From positions 26,694 through 90,693 of the forward strand of contig JAIQFE010000025.1 of assembly GCA_020073445.1 (NCBI GenBank): DNA of 64,000 bases, read 5' to 3'. The first letter of the stretch is position 1; the number at the start of each line of letters is the position of its first letter. Positions 34,996 through 42,684 of the stretch are shown piece by piece. The notes under the pieces were generated by a model, which saw only the letters and a program-made list of their open reading frames with translations, made no database searches and was not told where the DNA came from. The DNA comes from Terriglobia bacterium (GTDB taxonomy: Bacteria > Acidobacteriota > Terriglobia > Bryobacterales > Bryobacteraceae). Position numbers and translations under genes: made by a program.

Positions 34996-35664
34996 GTGTT
35001 CCTCCGTCAGGTGTGGACCATCGCCGCCAAGGACCTGCACTCCGAACTGCGCACCAAGGATGCCTGGAACGCGTCCATCGCCTTCTCCGTGGTGATCCTG
35101 CTATTGTTCAGCTTCTCCTTCGACCCGTCCTCCGAACAGGTGCGCGAATTCTCGGGCGGCCTGCTGTGGATGACCTACGCCTTCGCCGGCGCGCTGGTGC
35201 TGAACCGAAGTTTCGCCCGCGAAATGCAAAACGATTGCCTGGACGCGTTGATCGCCTCGCCCGTTTCCTCCGCCGCATTGTTCGTGGGCAAGTCGCTGGC
35301 GAACTTCGCGCTGCTGTTCGCGGTGGAGCTGGTCAGCCTGCCGGTGTTTGTGCTGTTTTACAACTTGCAGTGGGGCGCGGCACAGGTGGGACCCATGCTC
35401 CTGGTGCTGGTGATGGGTACCTGGGCGCTCACCATCATCGGAACGCTGTTCAGCGCGCTCACCGTGAACCTTCGTTTGCGGGAACTAATGCTGCCGACGC
35501 TCGTCTATCCAATGATGATTCCGGCGCTGATCGCGGCGATCACCGTCACCACCAACGTGCTGGCGGGAAGTCCTCCCGGCCTGGGAATACGCCTGCTGGC
35601 AGCCTTCGATATCATCTTTACGTTGCTGGCCGTAGTTTTTGTGGATACCGTTCTAGTAGGATGA
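34996..35664 (+). CDS. ccmB: Haem exporter permease subunit CcmB
   Basis: 222 residues from GTG 34996, preceded by GGGGGAC. The frame is open upstream to 34891, but that part is the palindromic element. Six membrane helices; the family stretch LNRSFAREMQNDCLDALIASPVS near residue 60 is clear. With CcmA it forms the ABC module that releases haem-loaded CcmE. Length agrees with E. coli CcmB (220). ccmC starts seven bases after its stop. Confidence 0.9.
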   Translation: MFLRQVWTIAAKDLHSELRTKDAWNASIAFSVVILLLFSFSFDPSSEQVREFSGGLLWMTYAFAGALVLNRSFAREMQNDCLDALIASPVSSAALFVGKSLANFALLFAVELVSLPVFVLFYNLQWGAAQVGPMLLVLVMGTWALTIIGTLFSALTVNLRLRELMLPTLVYPMMIPALIAAITVTTNVLAGSPPGLGIRLLAAFDIIFTLLAVVFVDTVLVG

Positions 35665-35670
35665 ACAAAC

Positions 35671-36354
35671 ATGCGGGAAAAGATCATTGTCGGATTGGCG
35701 CTTTTCGCCGGAGCACTTCTGGCGTGGAACATGAATACGATTTTCACCGCGCTCCCCGATGAACTGAATCAGGGCGCTATCTACCGGATCATCTATTTCC
35801 ATGTCCCGGCGAATATCCTGGGCATGCTGGGCTTCGGCCTGGGGATGTTCCTCAGTATCGGCTACCTGGTTACCAAGGACCTGCGCTATGACGCGCTGGC
35901 GGCCAGCGTCACCGAAGTCGCGCTGGTGTTCGCTTCCATCGGCTTGGCCACCGGCAGCATCTGGGCGCGGATCATTTGGGGAGTCTGGTGGGCCTGGGAC
36001 GTGCGCCTCACCTCCTGGCTGGTCTGCTGGCTCATCTTCGGCGGCTATCTGATGCTGCGCCGCGCCGTGGACGAACCCAACCAGCGCGCGCGCTTTGCGG
36101 CGGTGGTCAGTGTCCTCGGCAGCGTCAACGCCTACATTTCCTACAAATCCATCGAGTGGTGGAATACACAGCATCCTCAGCCCGTGCTTTCCATTCGCAA
36201 CGGTGGTGGCATGGCTCAGGGCATGGAAGCTCCTATCTGGTGGAACCTGCTGGCGCTGGCGTGCTTTTCCACCATCCTGGTGATGGTGCGGATGCGCCAG
36301 GAATCGTTCGCCCGTGAAATTGATACTCTTCGCAGGATGGCACACGCTCAGTGA
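35671..36354 (+). CDS. ccmC: Haem delivery protein CcmC
   Basis: 227 residues with six membrane helices. The WWD-type motif WGVWWAWDVRLTSWL is near residue 104, with conserved histidines on the periplasmic side (IYFHVPANI near 43; the SYKSIEWWNTQHP stretch near 160). CcmC attaches haem to CcmE with the help of CcmD. It lies between ccmB and ccmD. Length is close to E. coli CcmC (245). Confidence 0.93.
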   Translation: MREKIIVGLALFAGALLAWNMNTIFTALPDELNQGAIYRIIYFHVPANILGMLGFGLGMFLSIGYLVTKDLRYDALAASVTEVALVFASIGLATGSIWARIIWGVWWAWDVRLTSWLVCWLIFGGYLMLRRAVDEPNQRARFAAVVSVLGSVNAYISYKSIEWWNTQHPQPVLSIRNGGGMAQGMEAPIWWNLLALACFSTILVMVRMRQESFAREIDTLRRMAHAQ

Positions 36355-36367
36355 TCTGGAGAAAAGA

Positions 36368-36517
36368 GTGAATCGCAACGTCCAATACATGCTCCTGGGC
36401 CTCGGCGCCGCGTGGTTGATTATGTTCATCTACGTGATCCTCATCACGCTGCGCGAGCGCAAGCTGCGCAAGGAGCTCGACCGCGTCCGCCGCATGGTGG
36501 AACAACCGAACAAGTAG
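36368..36517 (+). CDS. ccmD: Small membrane protein CcmD
   Basis: 49 residues from GTG 36368, which has GGAG at 36358-36361 six bases ahead; an ATG at 36314 would place the start inside ccmC and is less likely. One membrane helix (about 5-25: YMLLGLGAAWLIMFIYVILI) is followed by a charged tail (LRERKLRKELDRVRRM). This is the CcmD layout: a short helix with a basic cytosolic tail, next to CcmC, which it helps release holo-CcmE. Last gene of the ccm run. Confidence 0.8.
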   Translation: MNRNVQYMLLGLGAAWLIMFIYVILITLRERKLRKELDRVRRMVEQPNK

Positions 36518-36543
36518 TCGTTAGTCCCGCTACACTGGGCGGT

Positions 36544-37824
36544 ATGAAAGCCCTTGCCGTCTTCTTTCTGTCCGCTCTGTGTGCAGCCGCCGAAATCCGC
36601 ACGCTAACTTTGCGCGACGCCCTGGATATCGCGCTGAAGCAGAATCCCGACGTGGTTCTCGCGCGCCTCGATCAGCAGCGTGCCCGCGCGCAAGTCACCA
36701 TCGAGAAGGATGCGTTCGTTCCCAAGGTGTTCGCCGGCAGCGGCGCCGCTTACACCAACGGATTTCCGATGAGCATCGACGGCAACGCGCCGGCCCTGGT
36801 CCAGGCCAAAACGCAGATGGCGATCTTCGACCGTCCGCAGAGCTTACGGGCGGCCCAGGCCAACGAAACGGTTCGCGGCACGGAATTCGATCTTGGCTTA
36901 CGCCAGGATGAGGTCGCTTATCGAGTGGCGTCGCTGTTTTTCGACGCCGACCGGGCCTCTCGCAGCCTGACTGCGGTGGAGCAGCAATTGCAAAGTCTCA
37001 CGCGTGTCCGCGAATTGACCGCCGTTCGCGTGAATGAGGGCCGCGAGCTTTCCATCGAATCCAGCCGAGCCGATCTCAGGGTGCTGCAGGCCCAGCAGCG
37101 CCAGGCGGAGCTCGCCGACAGCATCGCCGACACCGAAACTTCCCTCGCTCAAGTGCTGGGCTTCAATCCCGGAGACCGGGTGCAACCGGCGCAGGAGGAT
37201 CGCCGCGTGACTAGCCAGATCGATTCGGAAGAGGCCGCCATCCAGCAGGCTCTCGATAGTAGCCGCGAGATCAAACGGCTGGAATCCAACCTGCAAGGCA
37301 AGAATCTGGAGATCAAGAGCTACAAAGCAGAGCGCCTTCCCAAGGCCAATTTGATCACTCAGTACTCGCTGCTTTCACGGTTCAACAACTACGACAAGTT
37401 CTTCCCGCGATTCCAGCGCAACAATTTCGAGCTGGGTGTCTCTTTCGAGATTCCGATTCTCACCGGACGCAGCGGCGCGGCCTACATCGTCCAGGCGCAA
37501 GTGGACATCGACAAGATCCGGGCTCAGATCGGGCAGACACGCAGCCGCATCACCGCCGATCTGCAGCGCGCGTATCGCGACATGCGGCGCACGGAAACGG
37601 CGCAAAAACTCGCGCGGGCCGACCTGGATCTGGCGCGCGAGCAGCTTTCGCTCGACCTCACGCGGTATGACGAAGGGCAGGTGACCATGGCGCAAGTGGA
37701 GGCTTCGCGCGCCGCCGAGCAGGAAAAGTGGATCGCCTATTACGACACCCAGCACGCGCTAGAGGTCGCGCGGCTTACGGTGCTACGCCAGTCCGGGAGT
37801 CTGGTAGCGGCACTTCAGAAGTAG
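36544..37824 (+). CDS. TolC-family outer-membrane efflux protein
   Basis: 426 residues from ATG 36544. Signal peptide 1-16 (LSALCAAAE). The two OEP repeats are visible: first LTLRDALDIALKQNPDVVLARLDQQRARAQV near 20, then ITADLQRAYRDMRRTETAQKLARADLDLAREQL near 320, with long helices between. It should form a trimeric tunnel with an inner-membrane exporter. No RND or MFP gene is adjacent. The 3' end overlaps the convergent cobT gene by 50 bases. Confidence 0.85.
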   Translation: MKALAVFFLSALCAAAEIRTLTLRDALDIALKQNPDVVLARLDQQRARAQVTIEKDAFVPKVFAGSGAAYTNGFPMSIDGNAPALVQAKTQMAIFDRPQSLRAAQANETVRGTEFDLGLRQDEVAYRVASLFFDADRASRSLTAVEQQLQSLTRVRELTAVRVNEGRELSIESSRADLRVLQAQQRQAELADSIADTETSLAQVLGFNPGDRVQPAQEDRRVTSQIDSEEAAIQQALDSSREIKRLESNLQGKNLEIKSYKAERLPKANLITQYSLLSRFNNYDKFFPRFQRNNFELGVSFEIPILTGRSGAAYIVQAQVDIDKIRAQIGQTRSRITADLQRAYRDMRRTETAQKLARADLDLAREQLSLDLTRYDEGQVTMAQVEASRAAEQEKWIAYYDTQHALEVARLTVLRQSGSLVAALQK

Positions 37825-38809
37825 GGCCGGCCTGAGGCCGGCTGCCACCTGACACGCCGGCGCTTTCGAAAGTCGCCATTTCTCGATATAGGCGGACTGC
37901 GGATTCCACCAGGCTGATGCCGATCGCCGCGCCGGATCCTTCGCCGAGCCGCATGTCGAGGTTCATCAGTGGCCGCGCGCCCAGCGCCTCGAGCATCCCG
38001 CGATGCCCGCGCTCGGCCGAGCAGTGCGAGTAGACGACACAATCGAGCGCCGAGGGTTCCATCGCGCGGACTACCAGCGCCGCGGAGCAGGAGATAAATC
38101 CGTCCAACACTACGATGCGGCGTTTTTGAGCAGCACCCAGAATCAGACCGACGATGGCCGCGATCTCGAAGCCGCCGAACGCTGCCAGCACGCCTATCCC
38201 GTCCGCGGGATCGGGGCGATGAAGCGCCAGCGCCCTCGCGATGACGTCCGCCTTGCGAGCAACGCCTGCCTGATCAAGTCCCGTACCTCGCCCAGCCGCA
38301 TCCCGAGGGTCCGCGCCTGTAAACGCGCACATCAACGCTGCGGCGGCCGTGGAATTTCCGATACCCATTTCGCCCGCGCCAAGGAGATCGCCGTCTTCCG
38401 CATGCGCGACGCCCGTTTCCATGGCCCTTTGGGCCTCCGCTCGCGACATTGCCGGCTCGCGCGCGAAGTTGCGCGTCGGTTTGCCGACTCCCATGTCGAC
38501 GATGACTGGTTCGATCCCATATTGCCGGCACAACACGGTGATGGCGGCTCCGCCGGCTCGAAAATTCGCCACCATCTGCCCGGTCACTTCCTGCGGGAAC
38601 GGACTCACGCCCTCCTCCACTACACCGTGATCCGCGCAGAACAGCAGCATCGCCTTGCGGCCGACTACAGGCATGTCGGTCCCCTGAATCAAGCTGATCT
38701 GCAACGCCAGTTCTTCCAGCCGGCCTAAACTCCCCGGCGGCTTCGTCAAGGAATCCAGCCGCCTGCGGATGCGCGTTTCGAGTTCTGTCACCACGCACAA
38801 CTCCTGCAC
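37775..38809 (-). CDS. cobT: Nicotinate-nucleotide:dimethylbenzimidazole phosphoribosyltransferase
   Basis: 344 residues. N-terminal LDSLTKPPGSLGRLEELA, the MLLFCADHGVVEEGVS block near 55, GEMGIGNSTAAAAL near 150, and the catalytic Glu in MRLGEGSGAA near 290. CobT makes alpha-ribazole phosphate, the lower ligand of cobalamin. The start lies 22 bases inside cobS (overlap), so they are coupled. After FESAGVSGG, the last 20 or so residues come from a palindromic repeat (37823-37843) and a stretch antisense to the tolC-like gene, so the C-terminus is longer than the family's usual end. Confidence 0.93.
   Translation of the reverse strand: MQELCVVTELETRIRRRLDSLTKPPGSLGRLEELALQISLIQGTDMPVVGRKAMLLFCADHGVVEEGVSPFPQEVTGQMVANFRAGGAAITVLCRQYGIEPVIVDMGVGKPTRNFAREPAMSRAEAQRAMETGVAHAEDGDLLGAGEMGIGNSTAAAALMCAFTGADPRDAAGRGTGLDQAGVARKADVIARALALHRPDPADGIGVLAAFGGFEIAAIVGLILGAAQKRRIVVLDGFISCSAALVVRAMEPSALDCVVYSHCSAERGHRGMLEALGARPLMNLDMRLGEGSGAAIGISLVESAVRLYREMATFESAGVSGGSRPQAGPTSEVPLPDSRTGVAP
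37826..37842. repeat. Short palindrome, family C, inside the 3' end of cobT
   Basis: GCCGGCCTGAGGCCGGC, a near-perfect inverted repeat. It lies just after the tolC-like stop and within the last codons of cobT. A related pair of palindromes (GGCCGGC...AGCCGGCC and CGGCCTCGAAAGGCCG) lies at 49371-49407. Confidence 0.6.
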
Positions 38810-39516
38810 GCGAACATCGTAAGCACGAAGATTTCGATGAGCTGTTCCGTGAACCCGAGGCAGTCACCGTTCACGCCTCCCAGACGCACGTAAAACCATG
38901 CTCGCGCCGCCTGCACAATCAGCACCGATCCAGCGATCATCGCGAGCCCAGGCCGCCATCCGCATAGCAGCGCGGCCGCCGCTCCCAGCGCCATCGCCAC
39001 GAAAGCCGCGGGAGTGCTCAGCGTCGATGCCAGCGCGTGTCCCAATCCCGAACCTGCGGGCCGCGAACACCAAGCCATCGCGACGATCGCTGCCCGTGGA
39101 ACCGCTTGTGCCGCGATCATGGTCTCCAGCACGCGCGGTGTCGCGAGATATTCCAGCGCCTGCCAGCGCGCGAGCACACTCAGCAGGACGGCAATCGCAC
39201 CATACGTTCCGATGCGGCTGTCCTTGAGGATCGACAAGACGCGGTCCCGTGTCCGCCCGGCTCGAACGGCATCGGCCACATCCGCCAGTCCATCCTCGTG
39301 CAGGACACCCGAGATCAGGATCCAGAATGCGACCGTCGCGAGCGCGGCGATGGAAACCGGGAATGCCTTCGTCGTAAGAAGATACACGCCCGCGCCCGCG
39401 GCGCCCAGGATCGCGCCGACCAGCGGAAAGAACGCCGCGGCTCTGCCTGGCGGCGCGTCGCCTCCGCGCACCGGCAGAATTGTCAGGAATCGTATCGCCG
39501 CGCGGAATCCCATCAT
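38788..39516 (-). CDS. cobS: Adenosylcobinamide-GDP ribazoletransferase (cobalamin synthase)
   Basis: 242 residues with about six membrane helices. Family motifs are FLTILPVRG at the N-terminus, GVLHEDGLADVADA near 70, SRIGTYGA near 100 and GGVNGDCLG near 220. It joins GDP-cobinamide and alpha-ribazole (phosphate) at the membrane. Seven bases separate it from cobU. It shares an overlap of 22 bases with cobT. Confidence 0.92.
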   Translation of the reverse strand: MMGFRAAIRFLTILPVRGGDAPPGRAAAFFPLVGAILGAAGAGVYLLTTKAFPVSIAALATVAFWILISGVLHEDGLADVADAVRAGRTRDRVLSILKDSRIGTYGAIAVLLSVLARWQALEYLATPRVLETMIAAQAVPRAAIVAMAWCSRPAGSGLGHALASTLSTPAAFVAMALGAAAALLCGWRPGLAMIAGSVLIVQAARAWFYVRLGGVNGDCLGFTEQLIEIFVLTMFACRSCAW

Positions 39517-39523
39517 TTGACCG

Positions 39524-40012
39524 TCACTTTACCCGAAGGGGCTGCCCGAATACCATCCAGTAGACCTCGTCAGCGGCCTCCGCGAATTGCTGATTCATCC
39601 TGCCAGCGCGGTCGCGAAACTCGCGTGCCAGCGCGTTCTCGGGAACGATCCCGGATCCCACTTCATTCGTCACGATGATGACCTCGGCCGTGCTCTCCCG
39701 TGCCGCGGCGATGGTCTCGTCTGTCTTGTCAGGCATGCTCATCGTGTTCGACAGCCACAGAGTCAGGCAGTCGACCACCACGGCGTCGCACGCGAGGGAT
39801 CGAATCGCGCCGGCCAAATCCAGCGGCGCTTCGACAGTTACGAACTCGTCGCCTCGTTCCGACCGGTGGCGAGCGATGCGAATCGACATTTCCTCATCCA
39901 GCGCTTCCGCCGTCGCGATATAAACCAGCCTAGTGCCGCGCTTCCGGGCACGATCCAAGGCCCAGCGGCTTTTTCCGCTGCGCGCGCCGCCGCCAACAAG
40001 AACTAGAGCCAT
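39524..40012 (-). CDS. cobU: Adenosylcobinamide kinase/guanylyltransferase
   Basis: 162 residues from ATG 40012 (MALVLVGGG), which overlaps the end of the btuC gene by ten bases. An open frame reaches 40063, but that lies inside btuC. P-loop GGGARSGKSRWA at 8-19, then YIATAEALDEEMSIRIARH near 31 and VVVDCLTLWLSN near 78. CobU phosphorylates adenosylcobinamide and adds GMP. It works between cobinamide salvage and CobS. Confidence 0.92.
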   Translation of the reverse strand: MALVLVGGGARSGKSRWALDRARKRGTRLVYIATAEALDEEMSIRIARHRSERGDEFVTVEAPLDLAGAIRSLACDAVVVDCLTLWLSNTMSMPDKTDETIAAARESTAEVIIVTNEVGSGIVPENALAREFRDRAGRMNQQFAEAADEVYWMVFGQPLRVK

Positions 40013-40971
40013 AGGCTCCTTCGTCTCGATTTCAGCAGCCAAAGAAAAAACGGCCCGCCGCACAGAGCCGTCAGCACACCCACCGGAATTTCAGTCGGCG
40101 CGATCACTGTGCGCGAAAGCGTATCGCACACCACCAGGAACGCGCCGCCTAAGAGAAAAGCACACGGCAGTAGCACGCGATGATCCGCGCCCAGCTTCAG
40201 CCGCAGTGCGTGCGGCACGATCAGTCCGACAAATCCGATCGGCCCGGTGAGCGACGTCACCAGCCCGGTGAGAACCGAGCCCGCGATGTATCCCATGGCT
40301 GTCAGCTTCACCGTCGATACGCCGCGCGATGCCGCCCAATCGTCGCCCACGGCCAGCAAATTCCAATGTGGGGCATATACGGTTACCAGCACGCTCACGC
40401 CGACCACCACTACCGCCAGCCACGCCAGCGTCGAATACTCCACGGCTTCGAGTCCTCCCATGAGCCAGCGTGAAATCGCGAAGGATTGCGAGAAACTCGC
40501 CAAGTTGTGGAGGAAAAGAATCACCGCGAACGCCATGCTATTCATCGTCACGCCGGTTAGGAGGAGCGTGAAGGACGAAAGCCGCCGCCCCTCGACGGCC
40601 ATGCCAAGCACCATGAGCAACACCAGAGCCGCGCCCGCGAGCGATGCGACTCCCGTGGCTCGCCAGCCCAAGCAGATCGCAATTACCGCACCCACGGATG
40701 CTCCGCTCGATACGCCCAGCGTGTACGGCTCCGCCAACGGATCGCGCAACATGCATTGAAACAGCACGCCCGTCACCGATAACGCCGCGCCACCCAGCAT
40801 CGCGAGAATCACCCGAGGCAGCCGCGCATAGAAGAAGATTTCGTGATCCGGAGAGACGCCCGCGAACGCTCGGCCCAGTTCGATATGCGAGCTTCCGGCC
40901 AGCGGCGCGCCGATCAGCACCGCAACGAGCACCGCTGCCGATAACAGGACGCTACGCGACATATGTGTCAC
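40003..40971 (-). CDS. btuC: Cobalamin ABC transporter permease BtuC
   Basis: 322 residues from GTG 40971, which overlaps the btuD stop (GTGA); ATG 40962 is also possible. FecCD-type permease with about ten membrane helices and signature stretches RLPRVILAMLGGAALSVTG near 50, LAEPYTLGVSSGASVGAV near 80, and GPIGFVGLIVPHALRL near 245. FecCD permeases serve siderophores or B12; the cobalamin assignment rests on the riboswitch and the cob genes around it. Confidence 0.88.
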   Translation of the reverse strand: MTHMSRSVLLSAAVLVAVLIGAPLAGSSHIELGRAFAGVSPDHEIFFYARLPRVILAMLGGAALSVTGVLFQCMLRDPLAEPYTLGVSSGASVGAVIAICLGWRATGVASLAGAALVLLMVLGMAVEGRRLSSFTLLLTGVTMNSMAFAVILFLHNLASFSQSFAISRWLMGGLEAVEYSTLAWLAVVVVGVSVLVTVYAPHWNLLAVGDDWAASRGVSTVKLTAMGYIAGSVLTGLVTSLTGPIGFVGLIVPHALRLKLGADHRVLLPCAFLLGGAFLVVCDTLSRTVIAPTEIPVGVLTALCGGPFFLWLLKSRRRSLWL

Positions 40972-41714
40972 GCCTCATATGTCATCCAGGTGCCGTGTAC
41001 TGTCGCCTGCACTCCGAACACGCGCGCGATCAACTCCGGATTCAGCACATCCGCGGGCGCACCATCGCCGGCGATGCGTCCATCCTCGAGCACCATCACA
41101 CGATGCGAGAATTGCAGAGCCAGATTCAGATCGTGCGTCACCGCGACGACCAGCAGCGACTTCGCCAGCTCGCCCAGCAATCGATATAGCGATAGCTGAT
41201 GCCGCAGATCGAGATGCGTTGCCGGCTCGTCCAGGAGCAGCGCCTCGGGACGCTGCGTCAGCGCTGACGCCAGGATCACTCTTTGGGCTTCGCCCCCCGA
41301 CAGAGTCCGAAAATCGCGACCGCGAAACCCCAGCGTGTCGGTGGTCGTCATGGCTTCTTCGGCAGCCGACCGGTCTTCATCTGTCTGGAACCAGCCGCGC
41401 GCGTGGGGAGTGCGCCCCATCAGGACCACTTCCTCGGCCGTAAACGGAAACTGCAATTGGACGCTTTGCGGGAGAAACGCCACGCGGCGTGCGAACTCGC
41501 GCTTGGGCCACTGCCGGACTTCCTTAGCGGCGAACAGGCACGATCCGCGATAGGGCGATCGCAGCCCAGCCAGTATCCCCAACAGCGTCGACTTCCCCGC
41601 CCCATTCGGCCCAGCGATCGTGATCAATCCGTGCTTGGGGAATTCGAAACTTGCGTCATGCAGGCCGTAGGCGAACCCGAGTTGTCTGGCGATGAAACTC
41701 AACGTGCCTTCCAC
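40968..41714 (-). CDS. btuD: Cobalamin ABC transporter ATPase BtuD
   Basis: 248 residues, GTG start at 41714. Walker A GPNGAGKST near 35, Q-loop FLPQSV, signature LSGGEAQRV near 138, Walker B ALLLDEPATHLD and H-loop VTHD. The length and the long C-terminal tail suit FecE/BtuD-type ATPases. The gene overlaps btuC by four bases. A palindromic element occupies the 100-base gap to btuF upstream. Confidence 0.88.
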   Translation of the reverse strand: MEGTLSFIARQLGFAYGLHDASFEFPKHGLITIAGPNGAGKSTLLGILAGLRSPYRGSCLFAAKEVRQWPKREFARRVAFLPQSVQLQFPFTAEEVVLMGRTPHARGWFQTDEDRSAAEEAMTTTDTLGFRGRDFRTLSGGEAQRVILASALTQRPEALLLDEPATHLDLRHQLSLYRLLGELAKSLLVVAVTHDLNLALQFSHRVMVLEDGRIAGDGAPADVLNPELIARVFGVQATVHGTWMTYEA

Positions 41715-41724
41715 AGTTCAATCC

Positions 41725-41797
41725 CAGCCCCGCCCATGAGGGTGGGGGCACTACGGCTGAACGCGCGGATCCCCCGCCCTAACAGGCGGGGCTCTCT
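41725..41797. repeat. REP-like element, family B, copy 2
   Basis: Two hairpins, GCCCCGCCC-ATGA-GGGTGGGGGC (41727-41749) and CCCCGCCC-TAAC-AGGCGGGG (41772-41791), joined by a 22-base spacer. Its reverse complement opens AGAGCCCCGCCTGTTAGGGC, like the copy at 23121. It lies between btuF and btuD in the cobalamin operon. Confidence 0.6.
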
Positions 41798-41814
41798 ATT
41801 GGCTGTACCGGTTC

Positions 41815-42684
41815 TCATTTGCCTTTGGCTTCGGGATGCAGCATCTCCAAGAAAGCCTTCGCCGCGTCCACCACTCGGGGTCCCGGTTGTACGTAGATAT
41901 CCGACGCGACCGCGTACACTCGATGCTGTTTCACCGCCGCCACCGAGCTCAACCGCTCCCACAGGCTGGTGACTTCGCGCTTGTGCGCATCGGTCACGCC
42001 GACGGTATCCGCCATATCGCCCATGTCGACGATCACGTCCGGATTCCGCGCCAGCACTTCTTCAAGCGACACTCCCGGATACGACGCCACCGCGTCGCGG
42101 AAAACATTTTCGCCGCCCGCGAGCGCGATGATCTCGTTCAAGTACGAGGCCTGCCCCACCACGATCAACCCATCCAGGCGATTGGGCGTGCGCCCCACCA
42201 CGAACATCATGCGCGTTTTCTTCAGCGGCGCCGCCCGCATGCGTACCGTTTCCAGCTGCGTCCGAACGGTTGAAGCGAGCTTGTCCGCTTGCGCCGCCGC
42301 GCCCGTCGCCTGCCCGATCACGCGGAACGACTCATACAGCTTCGTGAGGCTGTCCTGATCGATCTCCAAAACCTTCAGCCGCAGCACCGCGAGCCGCTCT
42401 GCGAGCTTCACGGGATTCACAGGGATGATCACCAGATCCGGACGCAGCGCGGCAATCGCCTCCAGATTGGGGTTCACATAGTCCCCGATCCTCGGCTTTT
42501 GTAGCGCTTCAGGCGGATAACGGCTAAAGCGATCGACGCCCACCAGTCGATCTCCAAGCCCCAGAGCGTACAGCAGTTCGGTGATGCTCGGAGCAGTCGA
42601 TACGATCCTCTTCGGAGCTTGTCCATACAGCGGCCCGCAAGCCAGCGTCGCCGCCGCGAGCCAGAGGATGAAGATTCGCCGCAT
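41815..42684 (-). CDS. btuF: Periplasmic cobalamin-binding protein BtuF
   Basis: 289 residues from ATG 42684, whose A is shared with the btuB stop (TGATG). Signal peptide 1-22 (ending PLYGQ). Periplasmic-binding fold of the BtuF/TroA class: RIVSTAPSITELLYALGLGDRLVGVDRFSRYP near 26-58, EAIAALRPDLVIIP near 75, and a long linking helix. It delivers B12 to BtuCD. The direct coupling to btuB and riboswitch control support cobalamin rather than siderophore transport. Confidence 0.88.
   Translation of the reverse strand: MRRIFILWLAAATLACGPLYGQAPKRIVSTAPSITELLYALGLGDRLVGVDRFSRYPPEALQKPRIGDYVNPNLEAIAALRPDLVIIPVNPVKLAERLAVLRLKVLEIDQDSLTKLYESFRVIGQATGAAAQADKLASTVRTQLETVRMRAAPLKKTRMMFVVGRTPNRLDGLIVVGQASYLNEIIALAGGENVFRDAVASYPGVSLEEVLARNPDVIVDMGDMADTVGVTDAHKREVTSLWERLSSVAAVKQHRVYAVASDIYVQPGPRVVDAAKAFLEMLHPEAKGK

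Noticed and set aside
34866..34996. A CRISPR-like repeat array
   Set aside because: The hairpins form one inverted pair without regular spacers, and there are no cas genes.
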